Notes: generated by a model from the letters alone, not told the origin. A stretch of DNA of 64,000 nucleotides from RI-92 sp037384645 (GCA_037384645.1 JARRNT010000017.1:8462-72461); one strand, 5' to 3'; positions 52,232 through 62,431 are shown, counted from the first letter of the stretch. Numbers and translations: made by a program.

Positions 52232-53605
52232 ATGAAAATTATTATTCTCGGCGCCGGCCAGGTTGGCAGCTCACTCGCTGAAAACCTTGCGACTGAAGCC
52301 AACGACATCACCCTGGTCGATCACAACCCGGACCTGTTACGTGTCCTGCAGGATCACCTGGATATCCGTACCGTGCAGGGGGAAGCCTCGTACCCGGAAG
52401 TACTGAGCAGTGCCGGCGCGGATGATGCCGACATGATCATTGCCGTCACCGATTCCGACGAAACCAATATGATCGCCTGCCAGGTGGCCTATACCGTCTT
52501 TCACACACCGACCAAGATCGCGCGGGTTCGCGCGGTGGAATACCTGAACCACCGCCAGTTGTTCGCCCCCGAGGCCCTGCCGGTGGATGTGCTGATCAGT
52601 CCGGAACAGCTGATTACGGATAATATCGTGCGCCTGATTGAAACCCCCGGCGCGCTGCAGGTGCTGGACTTCGCTGACGGCCAGGTCCAGCTTGTCGGCG
52701 TCAGGGCCTATTATGGCGGTCCACTGGTCGGTAACGAACTGCGCCGGCTGCGCGAACATATGCCGAATATCGATACCCGGGTCGCCGCTATCTATCGGCG
52801 CAACCGCGCCATTATCCCCGAAGGTCATACTGTCATCGAGGCGGATGACGAAGTGTTTTTCATCGCCGCCAAGAAAAACATCCGCGCAGTGATGAGTGAA
52901 TTGCGACGCCTGGATAAACCTTACAAACGCATCATTGTCGCCGGCGGCGGTAATATCGGACGGCGCGTGGCCATGGCGCTGGAACGTAACTACCAGGTCA
53001 AACTGATTGATCACAATGCCGCACGCACCCAGGCATTATCCTCGGAGCTGGAGAGCAGTATCGTGTTATACGGCGATGCAGCGGATCAGGATTTGCTGCT
53101 GGAAGAAAATATCGAAAACACCGACGTCTACTGCGCCCTGACCAACGACGATGAGGCCAATATCCTGTCGTCCATGCTGGCCAAGCGCCTGGGCGCGCGC
53201 AAGGTCATGACCCTGATTAACCGCGCGGCCTATGTCGACCTGGTACAAAGTGGTGATATTGATATCGCCATCTCACCACAGCAGGTCACGATTGGCAGCC
53301 TGCTCACCCACGTGCGCCGCGGCGACGTCGTGCGGGTGCATTCCTTGCGCCGGGGTGCGGCCGAGGCCATTGAGGCCATCGCCCACGGTGACGCTAATTC
53401 ATCCAAAGTCGTAGGGCGACACATTGACGAACTGAATCTGCCGCCCGGGACGAATATCGGTGCCATCGTGCGAGGCAATGAAGTCATTATCGCCCATCAC
53501 GATACCGTCATCGAACCCGAAGACCACGTTATCCTGTTCGTGATCGACAAGAAATACATCGTCGACGTGGAAAAGCTGTTCCAGGTAGGCTTCACCTTCA
53601 TATAG
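52232..53605 (+). CDS. trkA: Trk potassium transporter NAD-binding regulatory subunit TrkA
   Basis: A peripheral membrane protein that gates TrkH. The 457-residue protein has two TrkA-N Rossmann domains (IIILGAGQVGSSLAENL at 2-18 and IIVAGGGNIGRRVAMALE near 233), each followed by a TrkA-C domain. Immediately upstream of the tandem trkH genes. The rsmB-ntrYX-trkA order is common in gammaproteobacteria. Confidence 0.97.
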   Translation: MKIIILGAGQVGSSLAENLATEANDITLVDHNPDLLRVLQDHLDIRTVQGEASYPEVLSSAGADDADMIIAVTDSDETNMIACQVAYTVFHTPTKIARVRAVEYLNHRQLFAPEALPVDVLISPEQLITDNIVRLIETPGALQVLDFADGQVQLVGVRAYYGGPLVGNELRRLREHMPNIDTRVAAIYRRNRAIIPEGHTVIEADDEVFFIAAKKNIRAVMSELRRLDKPYKRIIVAGGGNIGRRVAMALERNYQVKLIDHNAARTQALSSELESSIVLYGDAADQDLLLEENIENTDVYCALTNDDEANILSSMLAKRLGARKVMTLINRAAYVDLVQSGDIDIAISPQQVTIGSLLTHVRRGDVVRVHSLRRGAAEAIEAIAHGDANSSKVVGRHIDELNLPPGTNIGAIVRGNEVIIAHHDTVIEPEDHVILFVIDKKYIVDVEKLFQVGFTFI

Positions 53606-53632
53606 GACGCGCCACAGGCACTGCCCGCGATC

Positions 53633-55087
53633 ATGCAATTTTCCGTCATCCAACGCATCCTGGGGCTCATGCTGGTTGCATTCAGTTTTACCACGCTGCC
53701 CGCCATGCTTGTCTCGCTCATCTATACTGATGGCGAGCTGATCGCCCTGTTTCACAGTTTTGCCATCACCCTGATCACCGGCCTTGTACTCTGGCTGCCG
53801 GTAAAAAACCGCAGGCGCGAGTTACGACCACGCGACGGGTTTATGATCGTTGTTCTGTTCTGGACCACGCTGGGTATTTTCGGGGCACTGCCTTTTATCC
53901 TGGCGCACGAACCGCACCTTTCCCTGACCAACGCACTGTTCGAATCAATTTCCGGCCTGACCACGACCGGCTCCACGGTTCTGTCCGGCATCGACAGCCT
54001 GCCCAAATCCATTTTGTACTATCGCCAGCAACTACAATGGCTTGGTGGCATGGGTATCGTTGTGCTGGCCCTGGCGATCATGCCCATGCTCGGCATTGGC
54101 GGCATGCAGCTTTATCGCGCCGAAACCCCGGGCCCGATGAAAGACACACGCCTGACACCGCGCATTACCGAAACGGCCAAGGCTCTGTGGTATATCTATC
54201 TGACACTGACCATTGCCTGTGCCATTGGCTACTGGGTCGCCGGCATGAATGTTTTCGACGCTATCGCCCACAGTTACGCCACGGTATCCATCGGTGGGTT
54301 CTCGACCCATGATGCCTCCCTGGGCTTCTACACACATAATCCCTCTATCGAGATCGTTGCGATTATTTTCATGATCCTGTCCGGTGCCAATTTTGCCCTG
54401 CACTTTACTGCCTGGCGCAGGCGCAATCTCGCACACTATTTTGCCGACAGTGAATTCAAGACATACCTCGTTCTGCTGTTTGTCATCTCGGCTATCACCT
54501 GCGTTTACCTTTATTCGCAGCATATTGTCACCCACCTCAACCAGGCAGTCCTGCACGGCATTTTCCAGTCAGTGTCCATTGCCACGACCACCGGCTTTAC
54601 AACCCGCGGCTATCACACCTGGCCCAGTTTCCTGCCGGCCCTGCTCATGTTCTCGAGTTTTGTCGGTGCCTGTGCCGGCTCGACCGGTGGCGGCATGAAG
54701 ACCATACGCTTCCTGCTGATGATCAAACAGGGCACCCGCGAGGTCGTGCGCATGATCCATCCCAACTCGGTGGTCACCCTGAAGCTCGATGGCAAACCAT
54801 TACCGGACCATGTCATCAGTGCCGTGTGGGGGTTCTTTTCAGCCTACATCGCCACCTTCAGTATCATCCTGCTGTTACTGATGATGACCGGACTGGATCA
54901 GGTCTCGGCCTTTTCCGCCACGGCAGCGGCGATCAACAACCTTGGTCCCGGCCTGAATAGCGTGGCGGCCAATTACGCCGGCATCACTGACGGGGCCAAG
55001 TGGATTTTGATCTTCGCCATGTTGATTGGCCGGCTGGAACTATTATCCCTGCTGGTCATGTTCACCCCTTCCTTCTGGCGTCGCTGA
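53633..55087 (+). CDS. trkH: Trk potassium uptake channel subunit TrkH (first copy)
   Basis: Integral membrane K+ channel-like protein with four pore repeats. The 484-residue protein has the four selectivity-filter segments, each with its glycine: TTTGSTV, SIGGFSTH, TTTGFTTRGY and INNLGPGLN. It also has the QWLGGMGIVVLALAI and RAETPGPMKDTRLTPRI segments. Begins 27 bases after trkA. A second trkH follows after a single base. Confidence 0.95.
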   Translation: MQFSVIQRILGLMLVAFSFTTLPAMLVSLIYTDGELIALFHSFAITLITGLVLWLPVKNRRRELRPRDGFMIVVLFWTTLGIFGALPFILAHEPHLSLTNALFESISGLTTTGSTVLSGIDSLPKSILYYRQQLQWLGGMGIVVLALAIMPMLGIGGMQLYRAETPGPMKDTRLTPRITETAKALWYIYLTLTIACAIGYWVAGMNVFDAIAHSYATVSIGGFSTHDASLGFYTHNPSIEIVAIIFMILSGANFALHFTAWRRRNLAHYFADSEFKTYLVLLFVISAITCVYLYSQHIVTHLNQAVLHGIFQSVSIATTTGFTTRGYHTWPSFLPALLMFSSFVGACAGSTGGGMKTIRFLLMIKQGTREVVRMIHPNSVVTLKLDGKPLPDHVISAVWGFFSAYIATFSIILLLLMMTGLDQVSAFSATAAAINNLGPGLNSVAANYAGITDGAKWILIFAMLIGRLELLSLLVMFTPSFWRR

Positions 55088-55088
55088 T

Positions 55089-56534
55089 ATGCGTTATGCA
55101 GCCGTTTCACGCATCCTGGGTATCTTTCTGATTCTACACAGTTTCGGCCTGATCCCGCCGCTGCTGATCTCACTGGATGTCGGTGATGGCCAGTACATGG
55201 ATTTTATTATTCCGTTTTGCATCACCCTTGGCATCGGCTCTCTCATCTGGCTGGTCTTTCGCAAGGCCAGACATGAATTGCGCCGGCGCGAGGGCTTCCT
55301 GATCGTTGCGGCCTTCTGGCTGGTACTCAGCGCCTTCAGTGCCCTGCCCCTGATGTTTGGCGGCCACCTGGATTTTGTCGACGCCTTCTTCGAGGCGACA
55401 TCGGCGTTTACCACGACCGGCTCCACGGTCATGTCCGGACTCGATCACACGGCCAAGTCGGTACTGTTTTATCGTTCCGAACTGCAATGGCTGGGCGGTA
55501 TGGGTATTATCGTTCTGGCCGTCGCGGTCCTGCCACTGTTGGGCGTCGGTGGGATGCAGCTGGTGCGCGCCGAGACCCCCGGACCGTTCAAGGATGAAAA
55601 ACTCACACCGCGCATCGCCCATTCGGCCCAGCACTTCTGGGTCATTTATATCGGCCTGACCCTGGCCTGCATCATCGGCTACGTCCTCTCAGGCATGCCA
55701 CTGTTTGATGCGGTCGCACACAGTTTCTCAACACTGTCTACCGGCGGCTTCTCCACTCACGATGCCAGCATCGGCTATTACCACAGCCTGCCCATCGAGA
55801 TCGTGACAGAAATTTTCATGTTCCTGGGGGCATTCAACTTCAGTATTCACTTCCTGGTCTTTCGTCGACTTAACTTCGGCTACTACGTCCGCAATCCGGA
55901 AATCCTGGCCTTTAGCTTAATCGTGGCCGCGAGTGTGCTGCTGGTTGCCGTGGTCCTGTACTTCGAGCAAACCTATGCCAGCTTTTTTACCGCGCTGCGT
56001 AACAGTGCCTTTACCACTATCTCTGTCATTACCAGTACCGGTTATACCACCGAGAACTTTTCTGTCTGGCCGGTCATGATTCCGGCTTTCCTCATGTTCA
56101 TCAGTTTTGTCGGCGGTTGTTCCGGCTCCACTGCCGGTGGCATGAAAGTCATCCGGGTCATGTTGTTATTCAAACAGGGCTATCGTGAACTGCTGCAATT
56201 GATCCATCCGGCCATGGTGCGGCCAGTCAAGATTGCCGGTCGCCCGATAAGCACCGCCGCGACAATGGGTATCTGGGGATTTTTTGCCTGGTACGTGGCC
56301 GTGTTCGTCATTGCCATGTTATTACTCATGCTGGGTGGCATGGATCAGGTCACGGCGTTTTCCGCCGTTACCACCTGTATTAACAACATGGGTCCTGGCC
56401 TGGGCAAGGTCGCTGTCAATTTTCAGCAAATCGATGACTATCAGAAAATCATTCTTTCCCTGTGTATGCTGATCGGGCGGCTCGAGGTCTTCACCTTGCT
56501 GGTCCTGCTGAGTCCCGGTTTCTGGAAAAATTGA
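55089..56534 (+). CDS. trkH: Trk potassium uptake channel subunit TrkH (second copy)
   Basis: A 481-residue paralogue of the preceding gene, with the same filter glycines (TTTGSTV, STGGFSTH, TSTGYTTENF, INNMGPGLG) and the same QWLGGMG and RAETPGPFKDEKLTPRI segments. The start is the ATG one base after the first trkH stop; an in-frame upstream start at 55026 would overlap the first copy. The two copies are clearly diverged, not a recent exact duplication. They could form homo- or heterodimers or differ in affinity or cation preference; E. coli also has two (TrkH and TrkG), but not in tandem. Confidence 0.94.
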   Translation: MRYAAVSRILGIFLILHSFGLIPPLLISLDVGDGQYMDFIIPFCITLGIGSLIWLVFRKARHELRRREGFLIVAAFWLVLSAFSALPLMFGGHLDFVDAFFEATSAFTTTGSTVMSGLDHTAKSVLFYRSELQWLGGMGIIVLAVAVLPLLGVGGMQLVRAETPGPFKDEKLTPRIAHSAQHFWVIYIGLTLACIIGYVLSGMPLFDAVAHSFSTLSTGGFSTHDASIGYYHSLPIEIVTEIFMFLGAFNFSIHFLVFRRLNFGYYVRNPEILAFSLIVAASVLLVAVVLYFEQTYASFFTALRNSAFTTISVITSTGYTTENFSVWPVMIPAFLMFISFVGGCSGSTAGGMKVIRVMLLFKQGYRELLQLIHPAMVRPVKIAGRPISTAATMGIWGFFAWYVAVFVIAMLLLMLGGMDQVTAFSAVTTCINNMGPGLGKVAVNFQQIDDYQKIILSLCMLIGRLEVFTLLVLLSPGFWKN

Positions 56535-56716
56535 GGCAGGTCATTGCACGAGAACCGTTTGCACGCTAAATGTGCAAATATTGAGTCTTGCGTATTCCGG
56601 TCGTCGACATAGACAATAGCACTCCAGTCTCCGCGCGCCAGACAGGAGATGTGAAAGCAAGCCTCTGAACATGAACGCTTTTACGCATAGTTAGCGGGAT
56701 CAGGGCGGCACAAATA

Positions 56717-56743
56717 TTGATTAACTATGTCTGAAAATATAAT
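56717..56743 (+). promoter_or_regulatory. Possible sigma-70 promoter of pgm-glgP
   Basis: A perfect -10 TATAAT (56738-56743) with TTGATT at 56717-56722 upstream; the spacer is 15 bases, shorter than ideal. It lies 40 bases before the pgm ATG. Confidence 0.4.
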
Positions 56744-56782
56744 TTTAACCGGGTACAGCCGGTTGTACTGATAAAGACGGCC

Positions 56783-58420
56783 ATGAATATAAAAACGATC
56801 ACGACGACACCCTTTCCGGATCAAAAACCCGGTACCTCCGGCCTGCGCAAACGGGTCAGCGTGTTTCAGCAGGCGAATTACCTGGAAAATTTTATCCAGT
56901 CGCTGTTTGACTGCCTCCCAGCTGAACAAAAAACCAGCCTGGTTATCGGTGGCGATGGCCGTTACTACAACCAGGAAGCCATCCAGATCATTATTCGCCA
57001 GGCGATTGCGAACGGGTATCAGCAGATATACGTTGGCCAGCACGGCCAGATCTCGACACCAGCGGTGTCCGTCATCATCCGCAAGCACCATCTCAATGGT
57101 GGCATTATCCTTTCGGCCAGCCACAACCCGGGGGGGCCGCAGGGTGACTTCGGCGTGAAATACAACATCAGTAACGGCGGCCCGGCCCCCGAAGGCCTGA
57201 CTGACCAGATCTTTGCCAGGACGCAACAGATCCGGCAATACCAGATCGCCGACAGTGACGACATTCCCCTGGAGCAGGCTGGTGATTACCAGCGCGGTGA
57301 TAGCCGGATAACGGTCATCGATGGTGTCAGCGATTACGCGGATCTAATGGAACATCTGTTCGATTTTGACCTCATACACGCCATGTTCAACTCCGGCCTG
57401 TTCAGTATGGCTTTTGATGCCATGCATGCGATCACCGGGCCCTATGCTCGGGAAATCCTGATCAAGCGCCTGGGCGCCGATGATTCCACCGTCATGAACG
57501 GGATCCCGTTACCTGACTTTGGTGGCGGCCACCCCGACCCGAACCTGGTCTACGCCAGCGACCTGGTGGCCATGATGAACCAGAAACTGCAGGCGCCTGA
57601 CCTCGGCGCCGCCTCTGACGGGGATGGCGACCGCAACATGATCCTGGGTCGGCAGTTTTTCGTGACCCCCAGTGACAGCCTGGCGGTCATGGCCGCCAAC
57701 GCGCACCTGCTACCGGGTTATCAGCAGGGTATCAGTGGCGTCGCCCGCTCCATGCCGACCAGCATGGCGGTGGATCGCGTCGCCCATCAGCTGGGCATCA
57801 AATGTTACGAGACCCCAACCGGCTGGAAGTTCTTTGGCAACCTGCTGGATGCCGGCCTGATCAACCTGTGCGGCGAGGAAAGTTTTGGCACCGGCTCTGA
57901 CCACATTCGGGAAAAAGACGGACTCTGGGCTGTCCTCTTCTGGCTGAATCTCATCGCGGTAAAGAAGCAATCCGTCGCCAACCTGGTTCACCAGCACTGG
58001 CAAAGCTTTGGCCGGAATTATTACAGCCGCCATGATTATGAAAACGTCGAACTGGCAAGCGCCCAGACTATCGTCGCGGACCTCCAGGACAAACTCGCGA
58101 CACTGCCGGGGCAGCAATGGGGTGACTATCATGTCATGTTGGCGGATAATTTCAGCTATCGCGACCCGGTGGATGACTCGCTGAGCGAAAACCAGGGAAT
58201 CCGTATCGTGTTCGAAAACGAATGCCGCATTGTGCTGCGCATGTCGGGGACCGGCACCCAGGGCGCCACACTACGCCTTTATTTTGAACACTATCAGCCA
58301 CCAGGCGGCCAGCTCGATGCGGATACGCAGACCATGCTGGAACCGCTGTTTCGTATCGGCGAAGAGCTGTCACAACTCAAGCAACGTTCAGGTCGCACAG
58401 CACCCGACGTGATTACCTGA
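56783..58420 (+). CDS. pgm: Phosphoglucomutase (alpha-D-glucose phosphate-specific)
   Basis: Interconverts glucose-1-phosphate and glucose-6-phosphate. The 545-residue protein has the PGTSGLRKRV N terminus, the catalytic phosphoserine in SASHNPGG (Ser113), the metal-binding DGDGDR (near 279), a GEESFGTGSDHIREKDG sugar-binding loop and RMSGTGTQGATLRLY phosphate-binding loop. It resembles the eukaryotic-like PGM1 branch. It precedes glucan phosphorylase, whose product glucose-1-phosphate it consumes; a glycogen-breakdown pair. Confidence 0.97.
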   Translation: MNIKTITTTPFPDQKPGTSGLRKRVSVFQQANYLENFIQSLFDCLPAEQKTSLVIGGDGRYYNQEAIQIIIRQAIANGYQQIYVGQHGQISTPAVSVIIRKHHLNGGIILSASHNPGGPQGDFGVKYNISNGGPAPEGLTDQIFARTQQIRQYQIADSDDIPLEQAGDYQRGDSRITVIDGVSDYADLMEHLFDFDLIHAMFNSGLFSMAFDAMHAITGPYAREILIKRLGADDSTVMNGIPLPDFGGGHPDPNLVYASDLVAMMNQKLQAPDLGAASDGDGDRNMILGRQFFVTPSDSLAVMAANAHLLPGYQQGISGVARSMPTSMAVDRVAHQLGIKCYETPTGWKFFGNLLDAGLINLCGEESFGTGSDHIREKDGLWAVLFWLNLIAVKKQSVANLVHQHWQSFGRNYYSRHDYENVELASAQTIVADLQDKLATLPGQQWGDYHVMLADNFSYRDPVDDSLSENQGIRIVFENECRIVLRMSGTGTQGATLRLYFEHYQPPGGQLDADTQTMLEPLFRIGEELSQLKQRSGRTAPDVIT

Positions 58421-58443
58421 TCCATACCTTAGGAATATTGTCT

Positions 58444-60996
58444 ATGACCGGAACTGTTTATCAACTCGAAGTCCGCCCCAGAATCCCGGAAGGTCTTGCC
58501 GGCCTGGAAGTGCTTGCCCAGGACTTGCTGTACAGCTGGGACCGTGGCGTACGCGGGTTGTTTTACCGCCTGGACAATGAACTATGGGAAGCCTGTAACC
58601 ACAACCCCAAGGTATTCCTGCGTCGGGTCGCCCAGGGCATCCTGGACGAGGCTGTCGAGGATCATCTGTTCATGGAAGAATACCGCCGGGTCATGTCCGC
58701 CTATCAGGCCTATCACGAAAAGATCGTTAACGACTACGTGGCAGATCACCTGGATATGGATAATGACCTGGTCGCGTATTTCTGCGCCGAGTTCGGGTTT
58801 CATGAAAGTTTTCCGATTTATTCCGGTGGCCTCGGTATTCTCGCCGGTGACCACTGCAAGGCCGCCAGTGACCTGGGCGTGCCTTTTATTGCGGTCGGCC
58901 TGCTGTATCGCCAGGGTTATTTTACCCAGACCATCGATGGCGACGGCAACCAGCTGGCACAGTACAACAACATCAATTTTGACGAATTGCTGGTCACCCC
59001 GGCGACCGATCCCAACGGTGGAGAACTTTGCGTCACAGTCGAGCTTGAAAAACGCAGCGTGCGACTCAAGGTCTGGCAGGCCAAGGCCGGGCATATCACG
59101 CTATACCTGCTCGACAGCGATCTGGAACTCAACGCCGTGGAAGACCGCAGCATCACCTTCCAGTTATATGGTGGCGATAAAAATACACGGATCCAGCAGG
59201 AGATCGTCCTCGGTATCGGCGGTGTCCGTGCCCTGCGCGCCATGGGTATCGAACCCACTATCTGGCATATCAATGAAGGTCATGCCGCGTTTCAGATTCT
59301 CGAACGCTGTCGCGAACACGTGTTGCAGGGGCTGGATTTCGACAGCGCGCTGGAAAGCGTGGCCGCGAGTACTGTTTTTACCACGCATACGCCGGTGGCC
59401 GCCGGTCACGATATCTTTGAACGTGAGCGCATGACGCATTACTTCAATGAGTACGTCAAGCAGCTTGGTATCGACATGCAGGCATTTCTCGACCTCGGCA
59501 CTTCGCCAAGCAATCATGGCAGCTTCAACATGACCTCGCTGGCCCTGCATGGCTCGCGCTTTCATAACGGTGTCAGCCGTATCCACGGTGATGTTGCCTC
59601 GCGCATGGAAGGCTATGTCTGGCCACAGATACCGCACGATGAAAATCCCATTTCCTATGTCACCAATGGCGTGCATGTGCCGACATTCCTCGCGCGTGAA
59701 TGGGTCAACCTGTTCGATATGCGCTTCAGTGAATGGCGTAACGCCCTGCTGGAAAATAAATACTGGCACTGCCTGGATACCATCGCCGATCATCGCTACT
59801 GGAGCCTGCGCAAGGAACTCAAATCGATGATGATGAATGATATCTTTAATCGAATGTTACGCCGTTACCGTCGCGCCGGTTACAGTGAAGCGATGCTGCA
59901 GCGCTTTACCGACCAGACTTCGCAACCGGAATCCAACGTGCTGGTGCTCGGTTTTGCCCGACGCTTTGCCACCTATAAGCGGGCGACCCTGTTGTTCTCC
60001 GACCCACAGCGCCTGGCGCGTCTGGTCAATAACCCGGATCGCCCGGTCATATTTGTATTTGCCGGCAAGGCCCATCCGCGTGATGTACCGGGCCAGGAAT
60101 TGATCCGCACTATTAATGAATACTCCCTGCGCCCCGAGTTTCTCGGCAAGATCATATTGCTTGAAGGTTATGACATGGCACTGGCGCGTAAACTGGTTAC
60201 CGGCGTGGATGTCTGGATCAATACCCCGGAGTATCCGCTGGAGGCCAGCGGTACTTCTGGCCAGAAAGCCGCGATCAATGGTGTCATCAATCTGAGTGTG
60301 CTCGATGGCTGGTGGGGTGAGGGTTATAACGGCGAAAATGGCTGGGCGATTCATCCTCACGGCCAGAATATCGATCATACTCTGCGTAACAAGGAAGAGG
60401 CTGCAGACCTGTTAAACCTGCTGGAACACGAAATCATCCCAATGTATTTTGACCAGGGTAATCTTGGCTATTCCAGCCGCTGGGTGAAAATGTCCAAGGC
60501 CTCCATGAAGTCCTGTATTCCGCGTTTTAATTCGCAACGCATGGTCGTGGATTATGTTAAGGACTTTTACAGCAAGGCAAGCGCCCAGGGCAAACGTTTT
60601 GCGGAAAATGAATATGCCCCGGCCCGGGAACTGGCTGACTGGAAGGCCAAGATTCGTCAGCACTGGCCAATGGTGAATATTCAGCGCGTGGATCATGCCG
60701 GCGAGGAGACTTATGACGACGAGTCCCTGCCGATCAAGGTGCGTGCTTTTCTGGACGGACTCGAAGCCGGTGACGTGATCGTGGAATGCCTGGTTGGCGA
60801 CCTGCTCGATGGCGGCAAGCTACAGGTCCGGGAAACCTTCAAGTTCAACTACCATGGCCGGGATGGCGACTTTCACGAATACTGGCTGGATCTGAAACCC
60901 GGTTCGCCCGGTCTGAATCACTACAAGATTCGCATGTATCCCTATCATGCATTACTGAGCCACCCACTGGAACTGGGCTTTATGCTCTGGATCTGA
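58444..60996 (+). CDS. glgP: Alpha-glucan phosphorylase (GT35)
   Basis: Releases glucose-1-phosphate from glycogen or maltodextrin with inorganic phosphate. The 850-residue protein is the divergent short GT35 form: N-terminal domain of unknown function (LLYSWDRGVRGLFYRLD), then AYFCAEFGFHESFPIYSGGLGILAGDH, and the PLP lysine in EASGTSGQKAAINGV (Lys near 608), with GWWGEGYNGENGW. I chose the ATG at 58444 (AGGAA 9 bases before) over the in-frame TTG at 58438. Convergent with bcp, with three bases between stops. Confidence 0.94.
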   Translation: MTGTVYQLEVRPRIPEGLAGLEVLAQDLLYSWDRGVRGLFYRLDNELWEACNHNPKVFLRRVAQGILDEAVEDHLFMEEYRRVMSAYQAYHEKIVNDYVADHLDMDNDLVAYFCAEFGFHESFPIYSGGLGILAGDHCKAASDLGVPFIAVGLLYRQGYFTQTIDGDGNQLAQYNNINFDELLVTPATDPNGGELCVTVELEKRSVRLKVWQAKAGHITLYLLDSDLELNAVEDRSITFQLYGGDKNTRIQQEIVLGIGGVRALRAMGIEPTIWHINEGHAAFQILERCREHVLQGLDFDSALESVAASTVFTTHTPVAAGHDIFERERMTHYFNEYVKQLGIDMQAFLDLGTSPSNHGSFNMTSLALHGSRFHNGVSRIHGDVASRMEGYVWPQIPHDENPISYVTNGVHVPTFLAREWVNLFDMRFSEWRNALLENKYWHCLDTIADHRYWSLRKELKSMMMNDIFNRMLRRYRRAGYSEAMLQRFTDQTSQPESNVLVLGFARRFATYKRATLLFSDPQRLARLVNNPDRPVIFVFAGKAHPRDVPGQELIRTINEYSLRPEFLGKIILLEGYDMALARKLVTGVDVWINTPEYPLEASGTSGQKAAINGVINLSVLDGWWGEGYNGENGWAIHPHGQNIDHTLRNKEEAADLLNLLEHEIIPMYFDQGNLGYSSRWVKMSKASMKSCIPRFNSQRMVVDYVKDFYSKASAQGKRFAENEYAPARELADWKAKIRQHWPMVNIQRVDHAGEETYDDESLPIKVRAFLDGLEAGDVIVECLVGDLLDGGKLQVRETFKFNYHGRDGDFHEYWLDLKPGSPGLNHYKIRMYPYHALLSHPLELGFMLWI

Positions 60997-60999
60997 CGA

Positions 61000-61470
61000 T
61001 CAGGCCGGCAGGTGTTTCACCTTGTCCAGCATGTCCTGCGCGTGACCATCGGCAGTAACACCGTACAATGCTTCCACGATGTTGCCCTGTTTGTTGATCA
61101 GGAATGTTGAACGCACGATGCCCGGCTTTTTTACACCATTCTTTTCTTTCATTTGCCACACGCCGTAACGCTCACAAACCTCGCCAGAGGTGTCGGCAAG
61201 CAGCTGCACGTTCAGACCGTACTTGGCGATAAAGGCCTTGTGGCTGTCGCAGTCGTCCTTGCTGACACCAATAATAACCGTGTCATTGGCAGCAAAATCA
61301 TTTGCCAGCCCGGTAAATTCATTGGCCTCAATTGTGCAACCGGGGGTATCGTCCTTGGGATAAAAGTACAGGATGACATTTTGCTTGCCCCTGAAATCCG
61401 CCAGGCTGATCAGCTGGTTGTCCTGGTTGGGTGAGTGAAAATCCGGGGCGGCTTGATTGGCGCTTAACAT
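61000..61470 (-). CDS. bcp: Thioredoxin-dependent peroxiredoxin of the Bcp family (1-Cys-like)
   Basis: Reduces peroxides. The 156-residue protein has the peroxidatic Cys45 in DDTPGCT and the usual Prx fold (VILYFYPKDD, VRSTFLINKQG). Position 50, the resolving Cys in E. coli Bcp, is Asn here (TIEANEF), so it is a 1-Cys-type or uses another cysteine (DDCDSHK near 84 or EVCERYG near 110). Good AGGAG ribosome site. Convergent with glgP. Confidence 0.95.
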   Translation of the reverse strand: MLSANQAAPDFHSPNQDNQLISLADFRGKQNVILYFYPKDDTPGCTIEANEFTGLANDFAANDTVIIGVSKDDCDSHKAFIAKYGLNVQLLADTSGEVCERYGVWQMKEKNGVKKPGIVRSTFLINKQGNIVEALYGVTADGHAQDMLDKVKHLPA

Positions 61471-61659
61471 GGATGGCTCCTGTGATTATCGCGGACTAAA
61501 AATGACACATAACGTGGGTGTATCCGCTGCCCGTTGTGTCGAGCGCCGAGGATAGCGCCAATGCAATATCAGGCGCAAGCCAGAACACGGCGTGCGATAA
61601 GTTTGGATGGCGATTACGTTGCGTCGTGTCCCTGCCGGAGCCGGCGCAAGCTAAACGAT

Positions 61660-62022
61660 TTAGAGGTGCCTGATCTTGTACAGACCTAGCTGGTGCTGGA
61701 TCAACATTACTTTGTCATCCGCACCGAGTATCTTCCAGGTAAACGCCATGTGCTCGATACGTACCTTGATTTCTTTGCCAACCACGACATAGTGCCATGT
61801 GATCTTCGCGCCGCTTTTGCCGAGCCTCTCAATTAGCGTGCCATTGCGGGTAAACGTCCAGCGGATAGCATGTTTGGGCGGACGAAATTCCGTACTCCCC
61901 TTGGCTTTGATCCCTTCAACTTTCCAGCTTCCCAGCAGAAGCTTACTGTAATTGGTGCCTTGCTTCGCATACGCACTCAGAGGCAGCAACAGGATCACCA
62001 GCACAAAGCATTTTCGTAACAT
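61660..62022 (-). CDS. Small exported lipocalin-like protein of unknown function
   Basis: A 120-residue protein with a clear signal peptide (about 1-20, AYA) and then about 100 beta-rich residues (LLGSWKVEGIKAKGSTEF, IRWTFTRNGTLIERLG, ITWHYVVVGKEIKVRIEH) resembling a lipocalin-like ligand-binding barrel. I do not recognise a named family. Preceded on the minus strand by a purine-rich GGGGAGAGAC. Confidence 0.6.
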   Translation of the reverse strand: MLRKCFVLVILLLPLSAYAKQGTNYSKLLLGSWKVEGIKAKGSTEFRPPKHAIRWTFTRNGTLIERLGKSGAKITWHYVVVGKEIKVRIEHMAFTWKILGADDKVMLIQHQLGLYKIRHL

Positions 62023-62146
62023 TGAGTCTCTCCCCGTCTCTCGAATTACTATCTGCGGACCCGCCTAGTCTAACCGAATCCCACCGTGACCACACCCACA
62101 TGAGCCGGGATTGCGGTCAATTTGTGATCCATCTGTGCACCAATCA

Positions 62147-62431
62147 TCACTGTTCACACGTGCCTGTGAGATTCAGGCCCCGCAGGATATGCTGCCAGGC
62201 AAAATACAGCAGACCCCTGGCCGCGACAAATAACATCAACAGGAAGGACCGGACCTGGAGTTCATGAGCGGAATAGGCTGGGAAGCGCCCGCTATAGAAT
62301 GTAACAACCAACAAACCGAGACCCGACAGGAGCAACAGCCACTCCCGCAAAAAAGGATTTTCGCAACTGCCTGAAATTTCATTGCGAAATCCGTCTGCTC
62401 GGAGAATTGTGAGTGGATTGTAACGATTCAC
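62147..62431 (-). CDS. Possible small inner-membrane protein
   Basis: A 94-residue frame starting with GTG, with two hydrophobic segments (about 31-47, LLLLSGLGLLVVTFY, and 64-84, FLLMLFVAARGLLYFAW) and charged ends. The ribosome site is weak and no family is recognised. It could be an unexpressed frame, but the paired transmembrane pattern is suggestive. Confidence 0.4.
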   Translation of the reverse strand: MNRYNPLTILRADGFRNEISGSCENPFLREWLLLLSGLGLLVVTFYSGRFPAYSAHELQVRSFLLMLFVAARGLLYFAWQHILRGLNLTGTCEQ

